Shown here piece after piece: positions 53,352 to 60,673 of a stretch of DNA of 60,811 nucleotides. The notes under the pieces were generated by a model that saw only the letters and a program-made list of their open reading frames with translations, was not told the DNA's origin and made no database searches. The DNA is from Clostridia bacterium (GTDB lineage: Bacteria > Bacillota > Clostridia > Oscillospirales > CAG-272): assembly GCA_017537175.1 (NCBI GenBank), contig JAFYLH010000030.1:1-60811 (forward strand). The letters run 5' to 3'. Both the position numbers and the translations under genes were made by a program. Within the stretch, counting starts at the first letter, position 1; each line of letters starts with the position of its first letter.

Positions 53352-53380
53352 AATTTACCACTAAAACTCACCTTTGTCAA
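53352..53380 (-). promoter_or_regulatory. Promoter of the hrcA heat-shock operon
   Basis: Minus strand TTGACA (53375-53380), 17-nt spacer and TAAATT (53352-53357), with the CIRCE directly downstream. A second partial CIRCE (GAGTGCTAA at 53426-53434 with ACACTC six bases before) lies further upstream. The remaining gap to 53560 shows no gene. Confidence 0.65.
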
Positions 53381-53561
53381 TAGTTTTGCGCAAATTTCTG
53401 ATAATTATTTACAACACTCCTGCTCGAGTGCTAAACGTCGAGCCGCTGTTGGCAACTCGGATGAGGTTTTACTGTAATCATTTGTCATCACACGAGGATA
53501 TGGTTTTCTACATAATAAAAGGCAACCCCTTAGCCAATACAAAAAATCAACCATATAATTA

Positions 53562-53590
53562 AAAGAAACCCGTCGAAACGGGTTTCTTCC
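53562..53590 (-). terminator. Terminator of the Gfo/Idh/MocA gene pair
   Basis: GAAACCCG TCGAAA CGGGTTTC stem followed on the minus strand by TTTTAATT, about 35 nt downstream of the second oxidoreductase stop codon. Confidence 0.8.
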
Positions 53591-53623
53591 TCAATTTTGC
53601 ATTTTACATTTTTAATTTTGAAT

Positions 53624-54607
53624 TTATTTTGCAGCTGCCTGAATGGTAAGTGTATCTCTCTGGCTCTTTATTACCTCTTCTGTACAGATGAGAAGGTCGG
53701 TCTTGCCGTCGATCTCGTCGATAAAGTCGGTGATGTGGTTGTTTGCGGGAGTCTTGCCCTCGATGAACTCCATAGCATCAGCATAGTCGATATAAGCCTC
53801 AACACCGTTCTTACCGTCCTCGGCAAATCTGATCATACCCTTGGTACCCCAGATGAGGAACTGCCAGTAGTAGGGTACACCGTACTCGATGTGGCAGGGT
53901 GCCGCATAGCTTACGTCAGCCATAAGTCCGCAGCCGCCGTCAAGCTCTACCATAAACTGTGCACAGTCCTTGAAGTTGGGCTGCTCGGTCGCAAAAGCAT
54001 TCCAGGTTCTTGCAGCAGTTACGTTCTTTAACTTCTTGCCTGTAAGGTACTCAACAAGGTCAACACCGTGGATGGAGATATCGTTGATAACGCCCTCGTG
54101 CTTACCCTCCTCAAAATACCACATGGGTCTGTTGCCATAGTCAAGACCGTGCTGACCGTTAAAGGAGATAGCGTGGATCTCGCCTAATTTACCCGAGTCG
54201 ATAAGCTCCTTTGCTACTGCGGTATAAGGAGAATAACGGAGGCTGAGCATACAGCCTACCTTAAGATTCTTTTCTTTAGCTAATCTCTCGATCTCGTCAA
54301 GCTGCTCAAGGGATGTACAGATAGGCTTATCTGCCATAACGTGCTTGCCTGCCTTAAGAGCGGCGATTGCAAGCTCGCCTCGTCTGCCGTAGTAGTCACC
54401 GATAGCAACGATGTCGGCATCGGAGTTAAGTACCTCTTCAAAGGTAGCGTAGTTAAAGTCTACACCGTGGTTATCGGTAGCAGCCTTGCGTGCTGCCTCG
54501 TCCTCTTCCCAACAGCCTGTGAGCTCGATGGCATCACATTCCTTTACCTGATTGTAAAGCTGAAATATATGTCCGTGTCTGAATCCTGCAAAAGCTATTT
54601 TCTTCAT
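53624..54607 (-). CDS. Gfo/Idh/MocA-family oxidoreductase
   Basis: This 327-residue NAD(P)-dependent sugar or polyol oxidoreductase begins MKKIAFAGFRHGHIFQLYN; the dinucleotide loop is an unusual G-F-R-H-G-H in place of GxGxxG. The family marker EKP is HVMADKPICTSLEQ here. The catalytic-domain His is in SIHGVDLVEYLTGKK. It overlaps the upstream paralogue by one base (TAATG), so the pair is cotranslated. The two are distant paralogues and may form a two-step oxidation/epimerisation unit, or a heteromer. Substrate unknown; no transporter is adjacent. Confidence 0.88.
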   Translation of the reverse strand: MKKIAFAGFRHGHIFQLYNQVKECDAIELTGCWEEDEAARKAATDNHGVDFNYATFEEVLNSDADIVAIGDYYGRRGELAIAALKAGKHVMADKPICTSLEQLDEIERLAKEKNLKVGCMLSLRYSPYTAVAKELIDSGKLGEIHAISFNGQHGLDYGNRPMWYFEEGKHEGVINDISIHGVDLVEYLTGKKLKNVTAARTWNAFATEQPNFKDCAQFMVELDGGCGLMADVSYAAPCHIEYGVPYYWQFLIWGTKGMIRFAEDGKNGVEAYIDYADAMEFIEGKTPANNHITDFIDEIDGKTDLLICTEEVIKSQRDTLTIQAAAK

Positions 54608-55764
54608 TACTTTGTACCGCCTGTTACGTAGAATCTGTCCTCAACGCCTTCCTTGGGCTTGGAGGTAGCTACACGCTCCATAAGCTCGTTATAGAACTCG
54701 TCGTGGGGGAAGTTCTTAAGATCTACCCACTTAGCACCGTTCCATGCGGAGTGATACATAGCGTTGGACATGGTAAGCTCGTTTATTGCCTCATATCCGG
54801 GAGAGAGAAGCTCGGTTCTGCCGGTGAGAAGCGCATCTGCAAAATCCTTGAATACGCCTGAATAATCATCCTCTACCTGAGGAACCTCTACCTCAATTCT
54901 CTTTCTGGGAGGCTCTTCGTCATTGTGAGCAGCATTCCATTCTCTCTCGGAGATCTCAAGCTTATCAAAGAAGATCTTGCCGTTCTCCATAACAACACGG
55001 CCCATATCGCAGGAGATATCCATACGGTTGGTACCGGGAGTTTCGCCTGTGCCGGTAAGGTATACACCGGTGGTGCCGTTGTCGTACTTAAACATAGCGG
55101 AAACATCATCGTCTACCTCGATATCGTAGTACTTACCGAAAGAAACGTCCGCCATAAGGGAGTCGGGAGTACCGAACAGCCACTGCCAGAGGTCGAGCTG
55201 GTGAGGACACTGGTTGATAAGTGCTCCGCCGCCCTCGGTTGCCCAGGTGGAACGCCATCCTGCGCTGTCATGGTATGCCTGGGGACGGTACCACTGGGTA
55301 GCAAGCCAGGTGATACGCTTGATGTGACCAAGCTCACCCGAAGCTACAAGCTTCTTTAAGGTCTGGTATACGGGCAGACCTCTGAGACAGAAGTTAACTG
55401 CAAGGAGCTTGCCGGACTTCTTCTGTGCCTCCAGCATCTCGTTTACCTGCTTGGTATAAACGCCTGCGGGCTTCTCACAGAGAACGTGAAGACCGTGCTC
55501 AAGGGCGCTGATAGCAAGCTCGGGGTGTACGTAGTGAGGGGTTGCGATGGTTACAGCATCGCAGAGACCGCTCTTATAAAGATCCTCAGCATTTGCAAAC
55601 TGAGGAACGTCGGGCAATAACTGCTTTGCAACCTCAAGCTTCTTGGGGTTGATATCGCATACGGCGGTGATCTCCATACCGGGAACCTTACCCTCGGTGA
55701 TGAAGTTATAATGGGTATGACCCATGTTACCGAAGCCGACAATACCAATTCTTATCTTTTCCAT
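54607..55764 (-). CDS. Gfo/Idh/MocA-family oxidoreductase
   Basis: This 385-residue NAD(P)-dependent oxidoreductase has a normal nucleotide motif in IRIGIVGFGNMGHTHYNF, the family EKP motif in HVLCEKPAGVYTKQVNEM, and a catalytic region with GGGALINQCPHQLDLWQWLFG, where the conserved Lys and His positions are recognisable. A C-terminal segment with DDYSGVFKDFADALLTGRTELLSPGYEAINELTMSNAMYHSAW is typical of sugar dehydrogenases and inositol dehydrogenase-like enzymes. First gene of a two-gene operon; promoter overlaps the 3' end of the upstream small gene. Confidence 0.92.
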   Translation of the reverse strand: MEKIRIGIVGFGNMGHTHYNFITEGKVPGMEITAVCDINPKKLEVAKQLLPDVPQFANAEDLYKSGLCDAVTIATPHYVHPELAISALEHGLHVLCEKPAGVYTKQVNEMLEAQKKSGKLLAVNFCLRGLPVYQTLKKLVASGELGHIKRITWLATQWYRPQAYHDSAGWRSTWATEGGGALINQCPHQLDLWQWLFGTPDSLMADVSFGKYYDIEVDDDVSAMFKYDNGTTGVYLTGTGETPGTNRMDISCDMGRVVMENGKIFFDKLEISEREWNAAHNDEEPPRKRIEVEVPQVEDDYSGVFKDFADALLTGRTELLSPGYEAINELTMSNAMYHSAWNGAKWVDLKNFPHDEFYNELMERVATSKPKEGVEDRFYVTGGTK

Positions 55765-55804
55765 TGTATATAGTTACCTTTCGTAGGATTTTATACTTAA
55801 ATAA

Positions 55805-55833
55805 ATGATATCATAAAGCATTATATTTGTCAA
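55805..55833 (-). promoter_or_regulatory. Promoter of the oxidoreductase pair
   Basis: Minus strand TTGACA (55828-55833), 17-nt spacer and TATCAT (55805-55810), about 40 nt upstream of the first oxidoreductase start. Confidence 0.7.
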
Positions 55834-56207
55834 TCAAAAATCCTTAATTCTCTGCCGTTAAAGGTAAGATCACACCGTCTGATACCCATTTTGCGGATAT
55901 AGCAAAGTGTTCCCATTTTCCTGTCCCATACAAAGCTGCTTCTATGACGGCGGATACACTCTGTTCCCAGATACGATCTTGCTTCGCATATGATCGATAT
56001 GTATTCTTCATCCTCATAGGCGACACGGCAGCTGAGCATACCGGTATGATTGCTTTTCTGCGCTCTTTTGATAAAGGCATCGGCTAATTTTTTGTAATAC
56101 TTATCAATATGCTTGTTTTCGGTCACAGGATAACGAACAGAGACATAGCCGAGCCGCCTGTCACCGTCGGTTATAGCCGTTCTTTCAAATATTTCTTCCG
56201 ATTTCAA
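55830..56207 (-). CDS. Hypothetical 125-residue protein
   Basis: Not recognised. A soluble basic protein with an alternating strand/helix pattern: YVSVRYPVTENKHIDKYYKKLADAFIKRAQ, then LSCRVAYEDEEYISIICEARSYLG, RHRSSFVWDRKMGTLCYI. The pattern of a helix followed by long amphipathic strands recalls DUF3298-like domains, but that is only an impression. It starts at TTG 56207 with GGGGTGG upstream. It is preceded by a terminator, so it may belong to its own transcript. Confidence 0.6.
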   Translation of the reverse strand: MKSEEIFERTAITDGDRRLGYVSVRYPVTENKHIDKYYKKLADAFIKRAQKSNHTGMLSCRVAYEDEEYISIICEARSYLGTECIRRHRSSFVWDRKMGTLCYIRKMGIRRCDLTFNGRELRIFD

Positions 56208-56252
56208 AATACCACCCCGTATATTTTATGAGGCGGTCTTTTTGAAAATGCA

Positions 56253-56283
56253 AATGCGGTATGCAATCGCATACCGCATTATG
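56253..56283. terminator. Terminator after the small cysteine-rich gene
   Basis: AATGCGGTATGC AATC GCATACCGCATT is a perfect 12-bp stem directly after the cysteine-rich gene; the U-run is short. Confidence 0.65.
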
Positions 56284-56496
56284 TCATATCAATGCTGACC
56301 AAACAGAATATTTCGAACAGCCTCTCTGTCCCATTGCCGTCGGTCCCTGTGTTGCATCTCCCGGAACACCTGCATAGCACTTACCTCTTGTGGAAGGGGA
56401 ATCTGTTTCTGCACGCTTGCCGATCGCTACACATCTTTTGCCTCCCCAATTTGCACAGGAAAGACAGCATTTTTCATTTTTGGACGCAGACCACAT
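56284..56496 (-). CDS. Small cysteine-rich protein
   Basis: A 70-residue protein with six cysteines (10, 11, 14, 22, 40 and 60): KCCLSCANWGGKRC, then RGKCYAGVPGD, then QRGCSKYSVW. No signal peptide. The CCxxC...C pattern could bind zinc or an iron-sulfur cluster. The ATG follows GGAGG by eight bases, supporting real expression. It is third of three genes in the same direction (222, 66 and 70 residues) that run away from an XRE regulator. No function assigned. Confidence 0.65.
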   Translation of the reverse strand: MWSASKNEKCCLSCANWGGKRCVAIGKRAETDSPSTRGKCYAGVPGDATQGPTAMGQRGCSKYSVWSALI

Positions 56497-56508
56497 AAAT
56501 ATAACCTC

Positions 56509-56709
56509 CTATTTTTTATTTAACATTAGATCAATATGATCACCTTTAGTAACCACCCGACCGTGAAAATCTCTTGTTGTGTTTGTTGAGCTGTCATATT
56601 TACCGACAACCTTATAATTGTATTCGCGTATGGTTTTGTTTCCGCGGTCATCCTTATCTACCCAGCCGATGACCTTGCCGGTCCAGTCCTTTATTGGCTC
56701 TCTGCTCAT
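56509..56709 (-). CDS. Small hypothetical protein with a GxVIGxVD repeat
   Basis: A 66-residue soluble protein consisting of three short turns: DWTGKVIGWVDKDDRGNKTIREY, YKVVGKYDSSTNTTRDF, and HGRVVTKGDHIDLML. The repeating pattern of a Gly-x-Val strand followed by an Asp/Asn-rich turn suggests a small beta-meander like those found in many short clostridial proteins. It starts two bases after the stop of the 222-residue gene, so the two are coupled. Function unknown. Confidence 0.65.
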   Translation of the reverse strand: MSREPIKDWTGKVIGWVDKDDRGNKTIREYNYKVVGKYDSSTNTTRDFHGRVVTKGDHIDLMLNKK

Positions 56710-56711
56710 AA

Positions 56712-57380
56712 TTACTTTTTGGGCTCCTCAGGGATGCAGTCATACAGTCCGTCAAGCTCTTTTATAAGATCCTCGTAATACTTGATCCTAAATTCAAGCT
56801 CCTCCTCGGCTGTCATACCGTAAACTTCCTTTTCGTATTTTTCTACGGCCTCGATCAGCTTTGCAAAATCATGGCGGGATTTATCATCCTTAAGGATCTT
56901 TTTTTCGTCAAACAATGCATAAAGCTGGCGCAGACTGAGAGAGTCAAACAGATCCATAGTGTTGAGGAAGAAAACGAATACCTTTCTGTATTTCATTGCA
57001 ATAGCATATTCGCTGTCGCCACCTATAACAGGCTTCATACCCAAAAGCATCTTGGCAGCCATAGCACCTGTGCTGTCCTCCTTCTTTACGGGTATGGTAA
57101 ATTTAGAGGTTTTGAAATCATGATACTCAATGCAAAGCTCGATACCCGTTTCGCTGATCTCACAAACATTGATACATCTGATATTACCGTCACGTGATAA
57201 GAAAAGTCTTCCCTTTTCTTCTGTGCCATCAACAAATATTATCTGACAAAAGCTGTTTGCTCTTTCGATCTTTTTTTCGGGAGGATTACCGAGAGCTACC
57301 TCGCAACCCTTATACTCACCTTCCGAAACTGTGCCATATTTTGTAGCGACCTTTGCGGCAACCTTTTGTAAAAATCCCAT
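56712..57380 (-). CDS. Hypothetical 222-residue protein
   Basis: Not recognised. A soluble protein: an N-terminal basic segment (MGFLQKVAAKVATKYG), a beta-rich middle (about 25-95) with CQIIFVDGTEEKGRLFLSRDGNIRCINVCEISETGIELCIEY, then a helical region (FVFFLNTMDLFDSLSLRQLYALFDEKKIL) and an acidic C-terminal coil rich in Glu and Tyr. It starts 35 nt from a perfect palindromic operator shared with a divergent XRE gene and leads a probable three-gene operon. Confidence 0.65.
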   Translation of the reverse strand: MGFLQKVAAKVATKYGTVSEGEYKGCEVALGNPPEKKIERANSFCQIIFVDGTEEKGRLFLSRDGNIRCINVCEISETGIELCIEYHDFKTSKFTIPVKKEDSTGAMAAKMLLGMKPVIGGDSEYAIAMKYRKVFVFFLNTMDLFDSLSLRQLYALFDEKKILKDDKSRHDFAKLIEAVEKYEKEVYGMTAEEELEFRIKYYEDLIKELDGLYDCIPEEPKK

Positions 57381-57414
57381 TTCTTTTTCCTCTTTCTTTA
57401 TAATTTATAAATTT

Positions 57415-57484
57415 TGTTGAATAGTATTCAACATTTTTATTTAATAATATCATAAAATGTAATAAATGTAAATAGTATTCAACA
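57415..57484. promoter_or_regulatory. Palindromic operator and half-site between divergent genes
   Basis: TGTTGAATA G TATTCAACA (57415-57433) is a perfect 19-bp palindrome. A second copy at 57466-57484 keeps the right half (GTATTCAACA) and part of the left. Their centres are 51 bp apart. A divergent XRE-family gene starts 19 nt further on, so autoregulation is likely. Confidence 0.75.
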
Positions 57485-57502
57485 TTTTTTTTGGAGGCTT
57501 TT

Positions 57503-57760
57503 ATGTTTAAAATTAAGGCCGCCGACGGTACAAACAACCTTTGCGGAAAAAAGATAGCAGCTATAAGGAAAAGCAAGAAGCTTTCTCAACGCAAATTAGC
57601 GGCAAAAATGCAGCTGATGGGATTTGATGTAGATCACTATTTCATCCGCCGTGTGGAGAACGGCGAAAGATTTGTAACAGACATAGATCTCGTGATCTTT
57701 TCAAAAGCGCTTGAAACTTCTATTACGAATATACTGTCGGCGGAGGATGCAGAGTTGTGA
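57503..57760 (+). CDS. XRE-family transcriptional regulator, small
   Basis: An 85-residue DNA-binding protein. The HTH covers most of the chain: CGKKIAAIRKSKKLSQRKLAAKM, then MGFDVDHYFIRRVENGERFVTDIDLVIFSKALETSITNIL. The start ATG 57503 has TTGGAGG just upstream. The wing-like insertion (QLMGFDVDHYF) between helix 2 and 3 is longer than in lambda-type domains. Divergent from the 222-residue gene and probably controlling it through the palindrome between them. A strong terminator overlaps its last codons. Confidence 0.8.
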   Translation: MFKIKAADGTNNLCGKKIAAIRKSKKLSQRKLAAKMQLMGFDVDHYFIRRVENGERFVTDIDLVIFSKALETSITNILSAEDAEL

Positions 57761-57775
57761 TCTGCATCCTTTTTC
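57745..57775 (+). terminator. Terminator overlapping the XRE gene end
   Basis: GGATGCAGA GTTGTGA TCTGCATCC then TTTTT. The left arm encodes the last residues of the regulator and the stop codon is in the loop. Confidence 0.85.
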
Positions 57776-57871
57776 ATTATACATAGTATTACGTCAAAAG
57801 TCTTATGCTGCCAGCACAGTTGACAATTTTTTTATTCTGTGTTAACCTATTGATAAAAGGAGTGTGGACCT

Positions 57872-58294
57872 ATGAACAAGGATACTTCAAGAATCGTAGA
57901 GGAGCTCAAGCTCTCTGATGATTTTAACAGCTTTTATAAGGAAAATTTTGATTATATGGCAACGGCACCTCTTTCGGTACTGCTGGATGAGCTGTTAAAA
58001 AAGAAAAACTTGAAAAAGACTCAGGTCATTAAAAATTCGGAAATGGCAGAGACCTATGCGTATCAGATATTTTCGGGACTCAGAGTTCCGGAACGCAACA
58101 AGCTCTTATGCATTGCCGTGGGTATGCAGTTGAATATAGAAGAGATACAGGGTCTTTTAAAAGCGGCGGGGTATCCGCTTCTTTATGTAAAAAAGCCCTT
58201 TGACAGTATTATTCTTTACGGAATATGTAATAAGCTGAGCGTGGTTGAAATTAACGATATGTTATATGACTACGGCTTTGATACTATAGGATGA
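57872..58294 (+). CDS. Small HTH-domain protein, first gene of a kinase module
   Basis: A 140-residue soluble protein. A HTH-like segment in the middle (about 28-80, APLSVLLDELLKKKNLKKTQVIKNSEMAETYAYQIFSGLRVPERNKLLCIAVGM) resembles XRE domains, preceded by an acidic helical region and followed by a second helical pair (IYGICNKLSVVEINDMLYDYGF). It starts at ATG 57872 after AAAGGAG. A TTGACA-17-TAACCT promoter lies about 25-50 nt upstream (weak -10). Its stop is four bases before the zinc-ribbon gene, which in turn overlaps the kinase gene. The set behaves as one unit. Confidence 0.75.
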   Translation: MNKDTSRIVEELKLSDDFNSFYKENFDYMATAPLSVLLDELLKKKNLKKTQVIKNSEMAETYAYQIFSGLRVPERNKLLCIAVGMQLNIEEIQGLLKAAGYPLLYVKKPFDSIILYGICNKLSVVEINDMLYDYGFDTIG

Positions 58295-58298
58295 GGGT

Positions 58299-59021
58299 AT
58301 GAAAAAATGTCCTTTTTGCGGTGCTGAGCTTTCGGATGAGGTAAACTTTTGCGTATACTGTATGACCTCCCTTGATCAAAAGCAGAAGGCCGTTACGATA
58401 AAAAAGAAAAAAAGACTGATATTACCTATTATCATTATCCTGTCAACAGTACTAATCCTCGCAGCTATGACCGTTGTTATTGCAGCTGTAGGCGTAGGCA
58501 TAGCTAACAACACAAACGCTGCCGGTACCTCCCCTACTGTAAGCAAGGAGCCTTCTGTCAGCACAGAAGTATATATATACCGTGCCGCTGTTATGGGTGA
58601 TGACTATCTATCCACTAACATTCCCGCTGAAAATGACATAGTCATAATCGGCATAGAAAAGCCCTCTGAATCCGGCATTTATAACATCCCCGATATGATC
58701 GACGGTAAAAGGGTAATTGCCATAGATTCTCTTGCGTTTTCAGGTGATGAAATATGCAAAACGGTTAAAAAGGTAATACTCCCCGAAACTGTCAGGACCT
58801 TATGGGAAAATGTTTTTGCAGGCTGTGTCAATATGAGTGACATATATCTGACGGGAGAGTCTATACATATAGATGTAAATGCATTTTCTGAAAGCCGTAA
58901 CACCGAGCTTAAGATCCATTGCTCGGATGTCTGTGATGACAGAAACTTCCGATATTATAAAAACAATGCAGCAACCTACGGTGCGGTGTATGAATATTGG
59001 GACGGCGGTGCTATAGACTGA
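58299..59021 (+). CDS. Zinc-ribbon membrane protein with LRR-like extracytoplasmic domain
   Basis: A 240-residue protein. N-terminal zinc ribbon CPFCGAELSDEVNFCVYC (residues 4-21), a basic linker (KQKAVTIKKKKR), one membrane helix (about 40-68), then an extracytoplasmic domain with a BspA/LRR_5-like repeat: VIAIDSLAFSGDEICKTVKKVILPETVRTLWENVFAGCVNMSDIYL. The zinc ribbon would be cytoplasmic and the LRR-like part outside, a layout that suits a sensor. It overlaps the kinase gene through TGATG, so both are made together. Ligand unknown. Confidence 0.8.
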   Translation: MKKCPFCGAELSDEVNFCVYCMTSLDQKQKAVTIKKKKRLILPIIIILSTVLILAAMTVVIAAVGVGIANNTNAAGTSPTVSKEPSVSTEVYIYRAAVMGDDYLSTNIPAENDIVIIGIEKPSESGIYNIPDMIDGKRVIAIDSLAFSGDEICKTVKKVILPETVRTLWENVFAGCVNMSDIYLTGESIHIDVNAFSESRNTELKIHCSDVCDDRNFRYYKNNAATYGAVYEYWDGGAID

Positions 59022-59722
59022 TGACAAGAGAAGAATATATAAAAGAAATACGCAGGACATATTCTGTATCGAAATGTCTGTCGGATAAAAACAACTCCAC
59101 CGTACTGCTTTTAAAGCATAAAGAGCTTAATAAAAAAATAGTTCTCCGCAGCTTTGCCGAAAAGATAAATGCTTATGAGCAGCTTTTGAGTATCAACTGC
59201 AAAAACCTGCCCTTGATATATGATTCCATAACCCTTGATGACGGACATATAGTTTTAGAGGAATATATAGAGGGTCTTACGGTTGAGGAGATAATGCAAA
59301 GCGGCAGATACAGCTATAAGGGTACAACAAGAGTTTTAAGTGATGTATGTAACGCACTCTACCTTTTGCATAGCTTTGACATAGTACACCGCGATATAAA
59401 GCCCCAAAATATAATGGTTGACAAAAACGGCAGGGTGGTGCTCATAGATCTTAATGCTTCAAGAAAAATAAGCACAGCCTCTAAGGATACCGTTGTTATG
59501 GGAACGGTAGGATATGCTTCTCCCGAGCAGCTGGGAGTAACACAAAGCGACAAACGCACAGACATATATGCTCTCGGAGTCCTTTTAAATGTTATGCTCA
59601 CAGGAGAACATCCTTCTGTAAAAATAGCCAAAGGCAAGGCGGAAAAGATCATACGCAAGTGTACAACCATCAACCCCAATGACAGATATCAGTCTGTCAG
59701 GGAATTAATTGATGCTCTTTAA
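59021..59722 (+). CDS. Serine/threonine protein kinase-like protein
   Basis: This 233-residue protein kinase fold has no membrane segment. The HRD catalytic loop is complete (H123-R124-D125 in IVHRDIKPQNIMVD, with K127 and N130). The DFG position is D143-L-N, keeping the Mg-binding Asp. The activation region has GTVGYASPEQLG and DIYALGVLLNVMLTGEHP. However, the beta3 Lys is Arg43 (IVLRSF) and the glycine-rich loop is not recognisable, so ATP binding may be altered or lost. It lacks the usual PASTA or other extracellular domains. It is the last gene of a module with an HTH and a zinc-ribbon/LRR membrane protein. Confidence 0.85.
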   Translation: MTREEYIKEIRRTYSVSKCLSDKNNSTVLLLKHKELNKKIVLRSFAEKINAYEQLLSINCKNLPLIYDSITLDDGHIVLEEYIEGLTVEEIMQSGRYSYKGTTRVLSDVCNALYLLHSFDIVHRDIKPQNIMVDKNGRVVLIDLNASRKISTASKDTVVMGTVGYASPEQLGVTQSDKRTDIYALGVLLNVMLTGEHPSVKIAKGKAEKIIRKCTTINPNDRYQSVRELIDAL

Positions 59723-59724
59723 TG

Positions 59725-59816
59725 AAAAAGGGGCAAGTTGCCCCACCCAAACTGCGCTCTGTAGAGCAGGGATCGATCCTGCTGTATCGCACGGAATGGA
59801 GCAATTTCCTATACAC
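59725..59816 (+). ncRNA. Conserved 3'-UTR element, copy B
   Basis: It starts three bases after the kinase stop codon: AAAAAGGGGCAAGTTGCCCC, ACCCAAACT, a variable middle with two perfect stems (GCTCT GT AGAGC and GCAGG GATCGAT CCTGC), then CACGGAATGGAGCAATTTCC and TATACAC. The terminator at 59818-59854 follows. Its ends match copy A (35177-35259), in the same orientation relative to the host gene, but the middle is different. Confidence 0.55.
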
Positions 59817-59817
59817 T

Positions 59818-59854
59818 GAAAAAGTCTGTCACATTTTACTGTGACAGACTTTTA
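59818..59854. terminator. Bidirectional terminator between kinase and Nif3 genes
   Basis: GTCTGTCAC ATTTTACT GTGACAGAC with AAAAA before and TTTT after. It serves both convergent genes. Confidence 0.85.
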
Positions 59855-59857
59855 TAT

Positions 59858-60631
59858 TTATTGATATACCTCTTCCGATTCAAAGTATTTTACCGCAGTA
59901 TCGGGACATTTTTCCTTTAATATATCGGCTATGTACATCATTCCGTTACGCTCGGAGGGAATATGACCCATAGCGATTATTGCTTTCTTATATCCCAGCT
60001 CTGCGGCATCTCTTGCGTATTCGCAATCCGCCCATTCGCAGACCTCGCCTGCAAGGATGATCTCGCTTTTTTCGTTACGCAGTTCCCTGCCGATTCCTCC
60101 GGGAGAGCCGAATTTACCCGAGATAACTCTGCAAGGAGTATCAAGGCTGCCTGCTATACGCAGATGCTTGATGTCAAGCTTTTCTTCCATATATAATGCA
60201 AGCTCTCTCGGTGTGATCTCGTCTTTAAGATGATAACGGACAAGTCCGTCAGGCTCGTATTCATATTCGCCGTCAAGACCTAAAGCTTCAAACATACCGA
60301 CAGATATCATATCCGGTCTTGCAATATGGGGTGTATCGTGATAGCGGTATACCGTCATGCCGGTAGAACAAAGCAGCTCTCTCTTTTTGACCTCTACGAG
60401 ATCCTCGGAATGCTTATCCATATGGTTATAATACAAGGGCTCGTGGACTATAAGCAGGTCTGCTCCCCACTCCTGTGCTTTTTTGATCACCTTAACGGTT
60501 GGAAACATAGTAACCGCTATTTTGGTTACCTCTTTGTCAGCATGTCCGCATTTAAGGGTATCGCAGGTATTTTCAAATCCTGACATATCAGCCATAGAAA
60601 AGAGGATGCTCATTATTTCCTGTGCTTTCAT
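59858..60631 (-). CDS. Nif3-like dinuclear metal-centre protein
   Basis: This 257-residue Nif3 (DUF34) family protein is a conserved hexameric protein with a metal pair, whose exact function is debated. The conserved HxxP motif region is VHEPLYYNHMDKH, where most members have HHP, so the first metal ligand is kept and the second is Glu. The C-terminal GHIPSERNGMMYIADIL carries the second ligand set (His and Glu). The N-terminal MKAQEIMSILFSMADMSGFENTCDTLKCGH is typical in size. The gene is alone; its leader contains a strong hairpin. Confidence 0.8.
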   Translation of the reverse strand: MKAQEIMSILFSMADMSGFENTCDTLKCGHADKEVTKIAVTMFPTVKVIKKAQEWGADLLIVHEPLYYNHMDKHSEDLVEVKKRELLCSTGMTVYRYHDTPHIARPDMISVGMFEALGLDGEYEYEPDGLVRYHLKDEITPRELALYMEEKLDIKHLRIAGSLDTPCRVISGKFGSPGGIGRELRNEKSEIILAGEVCEWADCEYARDAAELGYKKAIIAMGHIPSERNGMMYIADILKEKCPDTAVKYFESEEVYQ

Positions 60632-60647
60632 ATTATCTCCTAAAGAT

Positions 60648-60673
60648 AAGGCTTTTGCTTACGCAAAAGCCTC
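60648..60673. other. Strong hairpin in the right-edge leader
   Basis: AAGGCTTTTGC TTAC GCAAAAGCCT sits 17 nt upstream of the Nif3-like gene start. Upstream of it are CAGACTGTCGAAAAAGTCGG-like short palindromes, a TGAAAAAATATTTTTTCA palindrome and, at 60758-60779, GACTATAT CTCCCA ATATAGTC. The 180 bases to the window edge hold no gene start that could be supported. Confidence 0.5.

Noticed and set aside
59725..59816. tRNA or tmRNA fragment
   Set aside because: No acceptor stem with CCA, T-loop GTTCRA or anticodon arm can be drawn.
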